Positions 9,401 to 17,158 of a stretch of 18,173 nucleotides of DNA are shown here, in pieces. How positions within the stretch are numbered: the first letter of the stretch is position 1; every line of letters starts with the position of its first letter. The notes under the pieces were generated by a model. The model searched no databases, was not told where the DNA came from, and saw nothing but the letters and a program-made list of their open reading frames with translations. The stretch lies in NCBI GenBank assembly GCA_001969505.1, contig LSSK01001738.1:1-18173 (forward strand), written 5' to 3'. The DNA comes from Zancudomyces culisetae. Its lineage: Eukaryota; Kickxellomycota; Harpellomycetes; Harpellales; Legeriomycetaceae. A program made the position numbers and the translations under genes.

Positions 9401-9696
9401 GTAGCTTTGACGCGACGAACGGCGCTGTACACGCACATTACTCACACAGCTCCAATAGATGTTACCAGGTTTTACAACTGGTTGTGGATTTACAGTATCT
9501 CAATCGATTCTTTTTGTCAAATACCATAACCACACCAGATACAAACACGGGGGAGAATCCAGACGCCCCTAAACAGGCGCTGTTTTTTTCAACTACCATC
9601 TCTGGTATTCAGGACTATGTCAAAACTGACGAAAACCAGCACCACCAATCCTGCTACTTTTGTAGCTTATCTGCAAATGTACTTGCTTCGTTCTAG
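6490..9696 (+). CDS. COG1: Conserved oligomeric Golgi complex subunit 1 (COG1-like)
   Basis: COG1 belongs to lobe A of the COG tethering complex, which captures retrograde vesicles at the Golgi and keeps glycosylation enzymes in place. The protein is 1068 residues from one exon, near human COG1 (about 980) and much longer than yeast Cog1p. The N-terminal 30-95 (SINEVMGSELELRRDIREA and on) is the Vps51/COG1-type coiled coil. The segment KYELASQMKVLADSSEIIWQ (114-133) matches the COG1 signature seen in animals (SMAAQIKLLLEIPEKIW). Further support comes from LPKEIMEFKPKLEFL (about 374-388) and MKQWVGWYNRTVQEFLSKLK with following helices (about 418-460). A Gly-rich loop at about 547-585 looks like an insertion. 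From about 8500 on the codons turn from purine-rich to pyrimidine-rich. The stop overlaps the stop of a small ORF on the other strand. I recognised it from remembered family features, without an alignment. Confidence 0.85.
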   Translation: MEQNKELEFIHKLMHKKFDDKTVKMFKDKSINEVMGSELELRRDIREATEDICRIIKDNHHIWLDSTNSLKTLMTETESIKSNYDRLRELIMNSQGKVDTAQENGEKEIKKREKYELASQMKVLADSSEIIWQGLESEGSGLVEIALTYMLAEQVYIHLKINKDKVMNSFLAIERQWATIKPLKGQIIKKCKRELANKGNWRDESSNKYVGAVCGLVMLQEVQIVDVCRDFLGVGYRKYIEEPEENREVDEKQEEKIICNRVLEGIEAIKEKLIEFTEIFGYKEVDLAGKKITISYLLAQLTNFATGTSLTSQINWKANKSVSNMRHKMRRRSTLFSETTKNFRKEHTDDLFSGVIKSELAVKNNNYLNNYLPKEIMEFKPKLEFLDFPRHWNKGDSPISVDDIASVLSRMNRRCMVDPMKQWVGWYNRTVQEFLSKLKALLKSYNLSAAQCGNIIRVLNSRENKSDQRWQSVVDDLKGILLELEGQVPGVDISGIDLQLYSLVSNEIAGYVGTTVSDGLKYGVYEYPVQTIESWIASLAERNPSVSMGGSLFIGGRRGSGLALGTGSVSRTKTQWGGGMDMGNLSWRISFVEEDSADLGMHKTTKQKEYDSLVALKRAVSKLIDHYPPHLKGLFKAFHGQCDTILEDCSWFDNHLRSFERPNPGSGETGNGIMYRYLNPNYLQTGQTLYFTLAQQLAEKLKEYTGVIVSKSQGKLKFALSIGNSSTPYPLYHTTENLAVLLSIGHFAYLVLESVATLLISDQKLSNTGVVTAESVEKLSQNLNSITISCFEPLITLYTDSFISNYERIVKSLYPAFFADQRLDEKAEVWRNVELYVDNNIRKDGDFAQQDFFPVMDTHTSLYSSLGDVDFVYQPESKQDMQNEEIDPCGGLEPSPALVYLLTLLLSDSRSKLYKLSAELTASLINSLFKQISRRIDTLFSSIFLPSLEPTNEKQDNLTTSVRSGSADETGSFDATNGAVHAHYSHSSNRCYQVLQLVVDLQYLNRFFLSNTITTPDTNTGENPDAPKQALFFSTTISGIQDYVKTDENQHHQSCYFCSLSANVLASF

Positions 9697-9842
9697 ACTA
9701 ATCTTTTTTTGCCTTTTTTCCCTTGATTTACCTTCATTTGTATATCATCTTCTTGTGTATCACTATCAGCATTTTTTGGATTGAACGGGATATCGATATA
9801 AGTCAGCAAACCTTTCTTAAAAAGGCCCCAGAGCAAGGCCAT
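9693..9842 (-). CDS. Unrecognised 49-residue small protein, convergent overlap with COG1
   Basis: A complete frame runs from an ATG at 9842-9840 in a strong context (CAAAATGGCC) to TAG at 9695-9693. It begins MALLWGLFKKGLLTYIDIPF, continues with an acidic middle (DSDTQEDD), and ends in a basic tail KKGKKRLV. The N-terminal 15 residues are amphipathic or hydrophobic, so membrane or mitochondrial association is conceivable. Its TAG and the COG1 TAG share the palindrome CTAG, so the two coding regions overlap tail-to-tail by four bases. It diverges from bS18m across a 338-bp spacer. A GTAAAT donor-like site follows codon ATG-AAG at about 9730, so a spliced version with another C terminus is possible. 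I know no family for it, and it may be a chance ORF. Confidence 0.4.
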   Translation of the reverse strand: MALLWGLFKKGLLTYIDIPFNPKNADSDTQEDDIQMKVNQGKKGKKRLV

Positions 9843-10180
9843 TTTGAATACACCAGGGATTTTTTAGATGGAAATATATTGGGTCCATAATTGGATCCTT
9901 TATGACCAAAACTGCAAGTATTTTTGCTTGAATTTGTGAAGTCAAATTGGGGAGAAAATTTTTTTTATCTTTGTGGGTTGTTTTAGCGCGGCCTTTAGCT
10001 TAGTTGTCCATTCAATTAGCTAGCTCAGGCTAATCAAATTTTGACTTTTTTTTGATTTTTATGTTCTTAAATCGCAAATAAAAAAATATTGATATATTCA
10101 TGATTTAGAGAAAACGAAATTCAAACGCAATTGGTTTTTGTCGTATTTTTATCGTATAATCTCCAAGAAAAGAAATCAAA
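9843..10180. promoter_or_regulatory. Spacer upstream of bS18m
   Basis: AT-rich, no ORF supported. It contains the 20-nt element at 10012-10031 and, overlapping it, GGCTAATCAAAT at 10028-10039, about 142 nt before the bS18m ATG. The same 12-mer occurs in sense orientation upstream of TIM9 (reverse complement of 12671-12682). CTAATCA is one base from the CCAATCA site of the fungal HAP complex, which controls many mitochondrial genes. That link is inference. Confidence 0.35.
10012..10031 (+). promoter_or_regulatory. 20-nt element, second copy, upstream of bS18m
   Basis: Matches 691-710 at 18 of 20 positions in the same orientation, with two A/G differences. It lies about 150 nt before the bS18m start and overlaps the CTAATCAAAT word. 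By count alone the match could be chance. Confidence 0.2.
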
Positions 10181-11236
10181 ATGAATATACAGTTTGTAAA
10201 AAGCTTACCTCTTTCAATAACACGGGCACTTAATGTGCGAGCCTTTGGAACTCACTCCTCAGTACTGCTAAACAAATTCGTAGATGGCAAGGACTCGATA
10301 AACGATTTCGGCAAATTCAAAGAATACTATGAAAAAGATGGTAAAATAATCTCTCAATTTTTTTTATATTGTTAACTGATGAGTATCCTACACCCTAACT
10401 ATTGCAGTGTAAATGATGATATGGCCATTAAATCCGCATAATAATAATCTTTTGAAATATTTGTAGGAAAGGGTGTTGATTTGGAGCTTCCAAACAGTTT
10501 TGAATGTAATTTACCATTCATTTTGCTATTTTACAAGAGCTGAATTAATTATATCACACTAAAAACATTAAGAATGCTAAAGACAAAACTGTATATGAAA
10601 TGCCTAATTTTATAAATAAAATAGCCATAGACAGAGCAGTAAAGCCACTGAATACAAAGAGGCGCGATATTAGATTCGATCTGAGCACCCAAAGCAGGCT
10701 TGATCAGGCATTTTCAATGAACAATAATCACAGTAAGCCTATTTATATATATATATATATACTTAGTCAGGGAATACCCTTGCATTTAAATATAATTATA
10801 AACTCAGCATTACATACTAAAAATAAACCCAACTATAGAGAACTATTCCGAAATGACCTTTTTCAACAAAAAATTCCCCAGACAAGGATTATACCATCCA
10901 TATGATCTATTGGAAACCTCAGCTCGGCCAAAACCACCACCATCAACCATCGATACACTGCAAAATAACCTAAATAATTTACTTGGATCTGATGCCAACA
11001 AAAAGAAAAAGACAGATGTTTTCAAGACATTACAACTTGACCCCCTTATTGAATACAAAAATGTCACTATTTTGAAGTCCTACTTGTCGGATTTTGGAAT
11101 GATCCTGCCACGCCGAAAGACCCATTTGCGAGCCAAAACTCAAAAGAAATTGGCAAAGGCAATAAAACGTGCCAGGGCTTTTGGTTTGCTCTCGTATATG
11201 AGTAATTACACTACACTGGACGATGACACCAAATAA
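10181..11236 (+). CDS. Mitochondrial small-subunit ribosomal protein bS18m, 4 exons
   Basis: A component of the mitochondrial ribosome small subunit. Exons are 10181-10340, 10467-10505, 10583-10732 and 10839-11236. All introns (126, 77 and 106 nt) are GT-AG and leave phase 1, giving 248 residues. The last exon holds the S18 domain (about 183-236): DPLIEYKNVTILKSYLSDFG, then ILPRRKTHLRAKTQKKLAKA and IKRARAFGLLSY, which is the bacterial S18 pattern. The N terminus (MNIQFVKSLPLSITRALNVR) is Arg/Lys-rich with no early acidic residue and is typical of a mitochondrial presequence. The 39-nt second exon and the AAAG acceptor at 10582 are the weakest parts of the model. The last join (HK|NYSEMTFF) is better supported. 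A stronger-looking acceptor at 10406-10407 would lead straight to a stop. Roughly 120 residues between presequence and S18 domain are not recognisable. Confidence is high for the domain and moderate for exons 1-3. Confidence 0.85.
10744..10761. repeat. (TA)9 dinucleotide run in bS18m intron 3
   Basis: Nine TA units just after the 5' splice site at 10733. It is a simple microsatellite inside the 106-nt intron. Confidence 0.85.
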
Positions 11237-12029
11237 ATATACTTACAGCTTTCTCTTGTCCAATATTCCTATATAATAACTAACTCTTACATTCCAACAT
11301 ACTATTATTATTATTATTCGAGATTTCAATATATTTTAAACAAGATAATATATTATTTCGAATTTTAAAACTTCTATTTGCTAGCATTGGCATAAAAGGA
11401 GGCAAAAAAAACACATGAACAGAAATACTGAGTATATACCAGCAATATCAGAAAATATGCACTTTTTACACCTTTGCACGTTCTATTTCAGCGTTGGGGT
11501 ACGCTGTTATATAAAGGCACTCCAAGGATCGTGTTTTCTAGATACAGTACTATTATTATGAATACTGTATTACTATTGCCGATGCCTTGGTTCTATGCCC
11601 ACTTTTGCATTTATACACACTCCTAACACTACCACTGCTGGTACATTTTTTTTGTCCCCTGTCTCAACCTTTTTTTTTTCGTGTTTCTTTCACCTTCCGC
11701 TTCCCTTTCATACATTCCCTCTTCTCCCCACATTTCCTTTTGTTCAACTTTCTCTGCTAAGGCAGTCTTGTTTTTTAAAATGTAAAAGACCAAATCAGAA
11801 CATAGTGGTTACAGAAATAGGAGTATATTTCAAAGTTTTATTTATTATAAAGACAAAAATGATATCAAATAGACTTCTCGTTCAGCTCATACTTTGGCAT
11901 AACCATACCCATTGCTGGTGTACATTTCCCACTATTTCAAAGTCTTATTCGCCACCAGCTGTCACTAGATTTATGTAGTTTTTTTTACTGCTGTTTTTTT
12001 CTACAAGTAAGCGTAGCATCGGACTGGGA
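11237..12029. other. Convergent spacer between bS18m and TIM9
   Basis: Both neighbours end here, so 3' untranslated regions are expected. It has a (TTA)5 run near 11303-11318, a hairpin ATACAGTA (11542-11549) / TACTGTAT (11563-11570), and a good TATA box TATATAAAGG at 11508-11517. The TATA box precedes a 127-codon plus-strand frame (11595-11978) by 87 nt. That frame is translated from a pyrimidine-rich tract, is low-complexity (Phe/Pro/Thr/Leu) and shows no family features, so I do not call it a gene. A non-coding transcript is possible. Confidence 0.5.
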
Positions 12030-12302
12030 TCATTGTTTGGCCTGTGCCTCCATCAGAGCCTGATTTTCTTCGGCAAATCTTAGCCCAACTCGTTCGTTTA
12101 ATTTCATCATTTTTTTGGTGCAGTTTCTGCTACAAGTAATCTCCTTGGAAGATGCTGCACTGCTTGTGAATTCAGTTACACAATCGTCGAAACACCTGGT
12201 CACCAATGTTGCGTATAGTCGCATGAAATCCTTGATTTGCTTTTGTTCAAGCATGGCTTGCATTTGTTGCTCTTGTACTGAATTGCCGTATCTTCCGTAC
12301 AT
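12030..12302 (-). CDS. TIM9: Mitochondrial intermembrane-space chaperone Tim9
   Basis: Small Tim protein that forms a hexamer with Tim10 and carries hydrophobic carrier proteins across the intermembrane space to the TIM22 complex. The 90-residue, single-exon product has the twin CX3C motif: C37-FDD-C41 and C57-SRN-C61, separated by 15 residues, which form two disulfides through the Mia40 pathway. The stretches EQKQIKDFMRLYATLVTRCF and LNERVGLRFAEENQALMEAQ match Tim9 more closely than Tim10, Tim8 or Tim13. Length is normal (yeast 87). The ATG lies in a good context (AAAATGTAC). UAP1 lies upstream on the same strand. Confidence 0.95.
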   Translation of the reverse strand: MYGRYGNSVQEQQMQAMLEQKQIKDFMRLYATLVTRCFDDCVTEFTSSAASSKEITCSRNCTKKMMKLNERVGLRFAEENQALMEAQAKQ

Positions 12303-12980
12303 TTTGTTGTCGACTTTTGTGTTTTTTTATCTAGTGTCTTGTGTATTGTGTCGTGATTTAGTTTATACTTTTCGGATACCTACTTTGTATGTTTCTGCTT
12401 TTCGAAATTGGCTAGGCAAAGATTTAATCAAAAGAAATTTTGATTCAGAAACAAAATTACGCATTTTTAGGAGGGGGAGGGCAGGATATTTTTGAACAGC
12501 TTTGCTTGCCCCGCAAATAGCAGAGAAGATTTGCGCTTATTTATTTTTTGTTTGCTAGGAAGACCTGTGGATAAAAAAAATTTTTTTATTTGCAATTACA
12601 GAATGTATCCAGCTATCAGCGTAAGGAAAAAATACTGATTTGTGAAAAATGCGCCTATTTCTAACTAGGCATTTGATTAGCCCAGTCTTGTTTTCAGTGT
12701 TTTACATTTTTCAATATTAAGCAAACCTATAAGCACAAGTGAACCTCCCCGCCTTGTTGGAGTTTGTTAAATTTGAGATCCACATCAAAGGGAAAAAAAG
12801 GAGAGATGACATGGACATATCAAGAAAAAGATAGGATATATTGCCGAAAATTTAACGTAAAAAGCTGGAACTCAAGTATTAAACTGCGGTCATAACATAC
12901 ACAAAGATACACTAAAATGAAGAAAAAAAATAATCCAAGAAACTAATAAAAGAAAAAAGAGAACAAAACGCTGAAATAAC
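12303..12980. other. Spacer between TIM9 5' end and UAP1 3' end
   Basis: Holds the TIM9 promoter and the UAP1 3' region, both minus strand. The word GGCTAATCAAAT (minus strand, 12671-12682), about 370 nt upstream of TIM9, repeats exactly upstream of bS18m. Poly-A/T runs are common, and no ORF or RNA gene is supported. Confidence 0.5.
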
Positions 12981-14426
12981 TCAAAGTTCGTTTATGAGAG
13001 TGGGTGAAGAAAAGACTCTTCCCTCAAGGGACTCCAATCCTTCACCATTGTATGAAACTAGAGGGGAAATTTCAAAAGATCTGCGAGCAGCGCCTATTAC
13101 CTGTGCACCGGCCTTTTCAGCAAATCTTATGTGCAAATTCATCAAGTCCTCACGGCTGGTTTCGGGACAATCTGCGCCACTTCCAGGTGCATTCTTCAGA
13201 GGTGAGAACTGTTCTTTTCTGCTGACATCTAGGATAGCCAGCTTATCAACAAATGGGAAGACATCAAAGATAAATCTTTCCAACTTGATTCCGTTGTTCT
13301 TTTCAGGTGCAACACTCTTTCCTGTCTCGCTGTCATAATACTTGATCTTCTTTTTTGCGATATGGTACTCCAATTTGTGTTGGATGTTTTCCGTCTGGTA
13401 TAAAAAGTCCAGCGAAAAGACGTGGTTGCAAATATTTCCTGCATTGTATAAAAGAGTTCCATCTGGTCTTTTCTCGCGTGATAGTTCCTCTGGAATTTCA
13501 CTATATTCAAGCACAGCATACTTTTTTTGTTTCTTACAAATAACTCCGACTTTTTCATCCCATGAGCTCTTTGCAACCACCAAAGCGCCAGTTTGAGCCT
13601 TTTTCAAGGCTGAGTATCCAACAAATCTTGGATCAGCAACGCGAACCAAAATGTTATCTACGCAATAAGCGTGAACGTATGTTACACCCCTCCTCTTTAA
13701 TTCATCAAGAATGCCTGATTCCAAAAGCCCGCTGTAGATTCCTCCGTTTCCATCTGGTGCTGTTGATATTTTGCCTTTACTTTCCAAAATGAGCTTGCCA
13801 TCAAAAGTAAACGCTGGCAGAGATCCTTGATCAAAGAAGAAAACTTGATCGTCCCTGAGACCGAAATTGTTATTGTGTCTGAAATAATCAACTGTATCTT
13901 TTTTGGTTGCGTCTGACACCATCACCAACCATGGGATCACGACGCTATTTTTATCCACCTTTGCAAATTCTGCGGCCACCTGTTGAAGTCTCACTATCCT
14001 CTCTCCCTGAATCTGAAACAGACTCTTTCCTGAAGGTATACCTACTTTGTAGAAACCCTTGGGGAGAGTGCTTCCGAGTCGAGTACCTTGGCCCCCTGCC
14101 ATGACCAGTGTTGCTACTTTGTTTTGTGCTATCAGCCTTAACCCTTCTTCATACCATTCGTCCTGACCACCACTCTTGTTGTCTACTTCAGAGTCAAATT
14201 CGCAAGTTTCTAGAGGCTCAATGTTATTGCTTATTATGTGAGCACCCTCAAGCTCCATTGTTTTTTTGAATCTTTCAGTGATTTTCTCGATATTGAGTTT
14301 TTCCAGCGTGTTCAAGAAGCCATCCAGATCATTTTGACCCAATTCATCTACATATTGAAATACATGTTCTTGTCCTACGGCGGCATATCTCTTCCTCAAT
14401 CCCTCTACCCTGTTAGAAGCCATCAT
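12981..14426 (-). CDS. UAP1: UDP-N-acetylglucosamine pyrophosphorylase (UAP1/QRI1)
   Basis: Makes UDP-GlcNAc from UTP and GlcNAc-1-phosphate in the cytosol. The product feeds chitin, N-glycan and GPI-anchor synthesis. It is 481 residues in one exon (yeast Qri1p 477, human about 505-522). Landmarks are the nucleotide-binding loop LVMAGGQGTRLGSTLPKGFY (107-126), TAPDGNGGIYSGL (222-234), VHAYCVDNILVRVADPRFVG (251-270), LLYNAGNICNHVFSLDFL (325-342), NNGIKLERFIFDVFPF (377-392) and EQFSPLKNAPGSGADCPETS (405-424), all in family order. The start is the first of two adjacent ATGs (MMASNRVEGLRKRY); either could be used. A TATATA on the minus strand at 14488-14483 is about 57 nt upstream. Confidence 0.97.
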   Translation of the reverse strand: MMASNRVEGLRKRYAAVGQEHVFQYVDELGQNDLDGFLNTLEKLNIEKITERFKKTMELEGAHIISNNIEPLETCEFDSEVDNKSGGQDEWYEEGLRLIAQNKVATLVMAGGQGTRLGSTLPKGFYKVGIPSGKSLFQIQGERIVRLQQVAAEFAKVDKNSVVIPWLVMVSDATKKDTVDYFRHNNNFGLRDDQVFFFDQGSLPAFTFDGKLILESKGKISTAPDGNGGIYSGLLESGILDELKRRGVTYVHAYCVDNILVRVADPRFVGYSALKKAQTGALVVAKSSWDEKVGVICKKQKKYAVLEYSEIPEELSREKRPDGTLLYNAGNICNHVFSLDFLYQTENIQHKLEYHIAKKKIKYYDSETGKSVAPEKNNGIKLERFIFDVFPFVDKLAILDVSRKEQFSPLKNAPGSGADCPETSREDLMNLHIRFAEKAGAQVIGAARRSFEISPLVSYNGEGLESLEGRVFSSPTLINEL

Positions 14427-14861
14427 TTTGATTCGATTATTCCTGTTTTTTCTGAATGAAACTATTAAACCCTTTTAAAAGGTATATACTCGGTCTATTT
14501 ATTTGAGGGTAACCTCTTGAACTCGCCAATATATTGGAAAACAACAACAAACTTGTGTTTTTATATTACATTTATTTGGAATGACATCCACTTTAATTTG
14601 CTGACTGAAAATGGCCTTTGTTGGGGCGATATAAATTACTGCCAATTGTCATCCCAATTGGATTTCATTGACAGATATGCTTGTTGTTAATTTTTTCTAT
14701 TGTTTCTAAATCCAGCAGGAAAGCAGGCTAACAAAATTGGTAACAGCATTGTTGTAATTACATAAGGAGTTATAAGAACAGTAAAGAGAGTAAAGAATAG
14801 ATGTGAAATGGAATAATACTAGGTGCAGTAGTTAAGTGCAAGTGGAAGATCAATGTTCAAA

Positions 14862-14873
14862 CCCCCCCCCCCC
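14862..14873 (+). repeat. C12 homopolymer
   Basis: Twelve consecutive C in AT-rich surroundings. It is unstable in replication and sequencing, so the exact length may be inaccurate. Confidence 0.9.
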
Positions 14874-17127
14874 AATCTCTCTATCTAATAATGCTAAAAA
14901 TACACAAGCCTTTCCTCATCCACACAAACAATCACTTTTGCATAATCAATCACAGCTTTTTCCTCTATTTTTTCTAATCTAAATTTGCCTTCCTCTTAGC
15001 TCTTTCACGACATAAGGCCTAATAATCGAATCGAAACTTGTGGAGTAACCCAATTCGTCTGTTCGAGCAGTAACTGACTCGATGACAATCTTAGTTAAAT
15101 TAGAACCTTGTAATCAACCAGAGTTATTATTTGGTTGGTGGAGTTAGATTGGCGATGGGAATTTTTAAAATATGCTATTGCATGCAGAAAACATACTACT
15201 ACCCTCACCCGTCAAAAAAAAATAAAAATTCCGAAAATTCTGAAACGAAAGATGGGGAGAGGAGTATTAGAGATAGTCATCCCAGATTCAAAAGGGTATA
15301 ATCAATTAGTGGATACCCCCTCCCCCTTTCTATGTTGGTTATAAGTTTTTTACTTTTTGTACCAGAGTTTAGCTATAACGTCTCTATTAGTGCAGTATTT
15401 GTGTGTACTCATGATAAATGTAAAGCTCAGTATTCTTTGGTTTAGCCAATCAAATGCAAATGCGCTGCGTCCGCAAATTGTACTATAAACATAAAATAAG
15501 AAAGCAATAAATACAAACAATAGACAAGTTAATTCTGGAATAGACCTTAATAAAAAATGAGTTTACCGAGGTTATCCAAACTTGGAAATCTCAGCATAGG
15601 TATTTCTTTGCTTGTATTTTTGGGGATTAACAATTGTGAATGAGTTTGTTTGATTAACCGTTTTTCGAAACTGGATTATTCCCAACCAGGGGAGGAGGGA
15701 GATAGGGCCAGGTCAAAACAATAGCTTCAATTGTTTTTTGTTGCTCTTTATCGATAACAAATGAATGGACAAGGACTGCAAAGTAGAAACAACAACAAAA
15801 ATATAAATAGAGTTTGGTGATTTCAAGGGTGTGGCAGATTACTTTATCAATTGCGCTTATTTCTTGGTATTTTGCTATAAAGTCCAATTCATACTTTTAT
15901 TCATTCCTCATGTTCTTTATGTTTTTTCCGTAAGGGACAGAGTAAGCTCGGCTTTTTTATGATTTTCTTTTTTTTTTGAGGAGAGTGGAGGAGGGGTAAA
16001 GATGCGACCATTTTTCTTTGCAATCTCCTAAGAGGTGTGTGTGAATAAACAATTGCCAAGTTGAATGATATAGCCAAAACTCAATCTGAAACTGTAAATC
16101 CAGATCAGCATTCTTTCGGGGGAAAAATCAGTAAAGATAACAGAAACATGAGAAACGTTTTCTGTTTCAGTTTTAACAAGACACGGAAGATTGGGGGTAA
16201 TTAAATTTCCGACTAAAAGTTGGGATTGTTAGTGGACATAGCCCGATTTTGTGTTAGCACCAAACCTTGACAGTATAAAGTCAGGAATGCATAGTAGATA
16301 CGACATGACTTGCCAGTCGTTACTAGCTGGCAAGATATTGACTTGGTGTTTGGATTGTCATCGTGTTTTGTTTTTATAAAAAATGAAAAAGAATACTCAA
16401 AAGGCAAGCGTAAAAGCTACGACACAGGTATAAGTGGTCAAAAAAAACTTTTTGAGCTAATTAACACAAAATGGCGCTCCGATTCAAGCTTTTAGAGATG
16501 GAAACTCTGTGTTTGGGAAAATGTAACCAAAGAGTAGATTAAATTACTGGTATTTTTTTGAGCTCTGCAAACAAAACCAATTTTATCACGTGCATTCACG
16601 ACAACAAAGAATAAAAAGTAACAAAAAGCACATTTAATTTACTTATATTTAATTTGCGAGGATGGGAGCGTCAAACACGAATCGCTGATAAGCTACGTTT
16701 GAAGAAATGGCGCAATAAGAGCCCATTTAAGCTTTACACAGGCCATTCTTCTTCCATTTTAAAAAATGACAGAGGGAATGACCTAGCAACAACACTAAAT
16801 TATAAATTAGCGACAATTAGCGACACAAAGACTAAAAATTATTTGATCCGTTTATGCCCTAGACTCGAATTAGAAATGCACCAAATATACTTGAAAATCA
16901 ACCACATCTTGTAGTTAGTAACAAGCAACAACACCAAAAATGCAAACATATGTTGAGTATAAAACAATGGTCCATGAGGGTAGCTGTTGTCAAATAACAG
17001 AATGGTATTGGTATCAAAGCCATGGTAATGTATGAATGTATCAAAAACAAACAGTTAAAACGTGTACATGGGAAATAAAAGTCGCAAGAGCAAAAAAATA
17101 ATAATAGGCAACGTCAGTAACAGTCAG

Positions 17128-17154
17128 AACGTTTCTTTGAAAAATAGAAACGTT
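17128..17154. other. Inverted repeat just past the HAD gene stop
   Basis: AACGTTTCT at 17128-17136 and AGAAACGTT at 17146-17154 form a perfect 9-bp stem with a 9-nt loop. It begins five bases after the minus-strand stop codon and so lies in the 3' untranslated region of the HAD gene. It could be a 3' UTR hairpin or a chance palindrome. Confidence 0.45.
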
Positions 17155-17158
17155 ACTT

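Larger units (their letters stand above)
14427..17158. other. 2.7-kb block with no supported gene
   Basis: The longest unassigned stretch in the window, between the UAP1 start and the HAD gene stop (both minus). The open frames here (for example 15135-15344, 15654-15887, 16213-16407, 16654-16914) mostly lack an ATG start or family features. A promoter-like cluster occurs on the plus strand: CCAATCA at 15446-15452, ATGCAAAT at 15454-15461 and CTATAAAC from 15483. It is followed by a 28-codon frame at 15557-15643 (MSLPRLSKLGNLSIG...). Also seen are a C12 run, an E-box CACGTG near 16587, and inverted repeats at 16309-16334 and 17128-17154. A short, intron-rich or non-coding gene could be hidden here. 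Confidence 0.5.

Noticed and set aside
10374-10440. C/D-box snoRNA in bS18m intron 1 (CTGATGA and AATGATGA words)
   Set aside because: C-box-like words are present, but no suitably placed D box (CTGA) with terminal stem was found.
11595-11978. 127-codon plus-strand ORF starting at ATG with a TATA box 87 nt upstream
   Set aside because: The translation is low-complexity Phe/Pro/Thr/Leu from a pyrimidine-rich tract, shows no domain, and lies in a convergent spacer. Coding status is not supported.
15654-15887. Minus-strand open frame with a hydrophobic Cys/Phe-rich segment
   Set aside because: No ATG start. It contains an acceptor-like TTTCTACTTTGCAG, but I could not assemble a plausible exon chain around it.
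15901-16011. Minus-strand 36-codon lysine-rich ORF with good ATG context
   Set aside because: It is largely the translation of A/G-rich simple sequence, and no family is recognised.
16654-16914. Open frame of 86 codons, basic and Lys/Arg-rich
   Set aside because: It starts at TTG and has no ATG until near its end. Joining it to the upstream ATG frame at about 16471 through the GTAACC donor gives an immediate stop. No family features.
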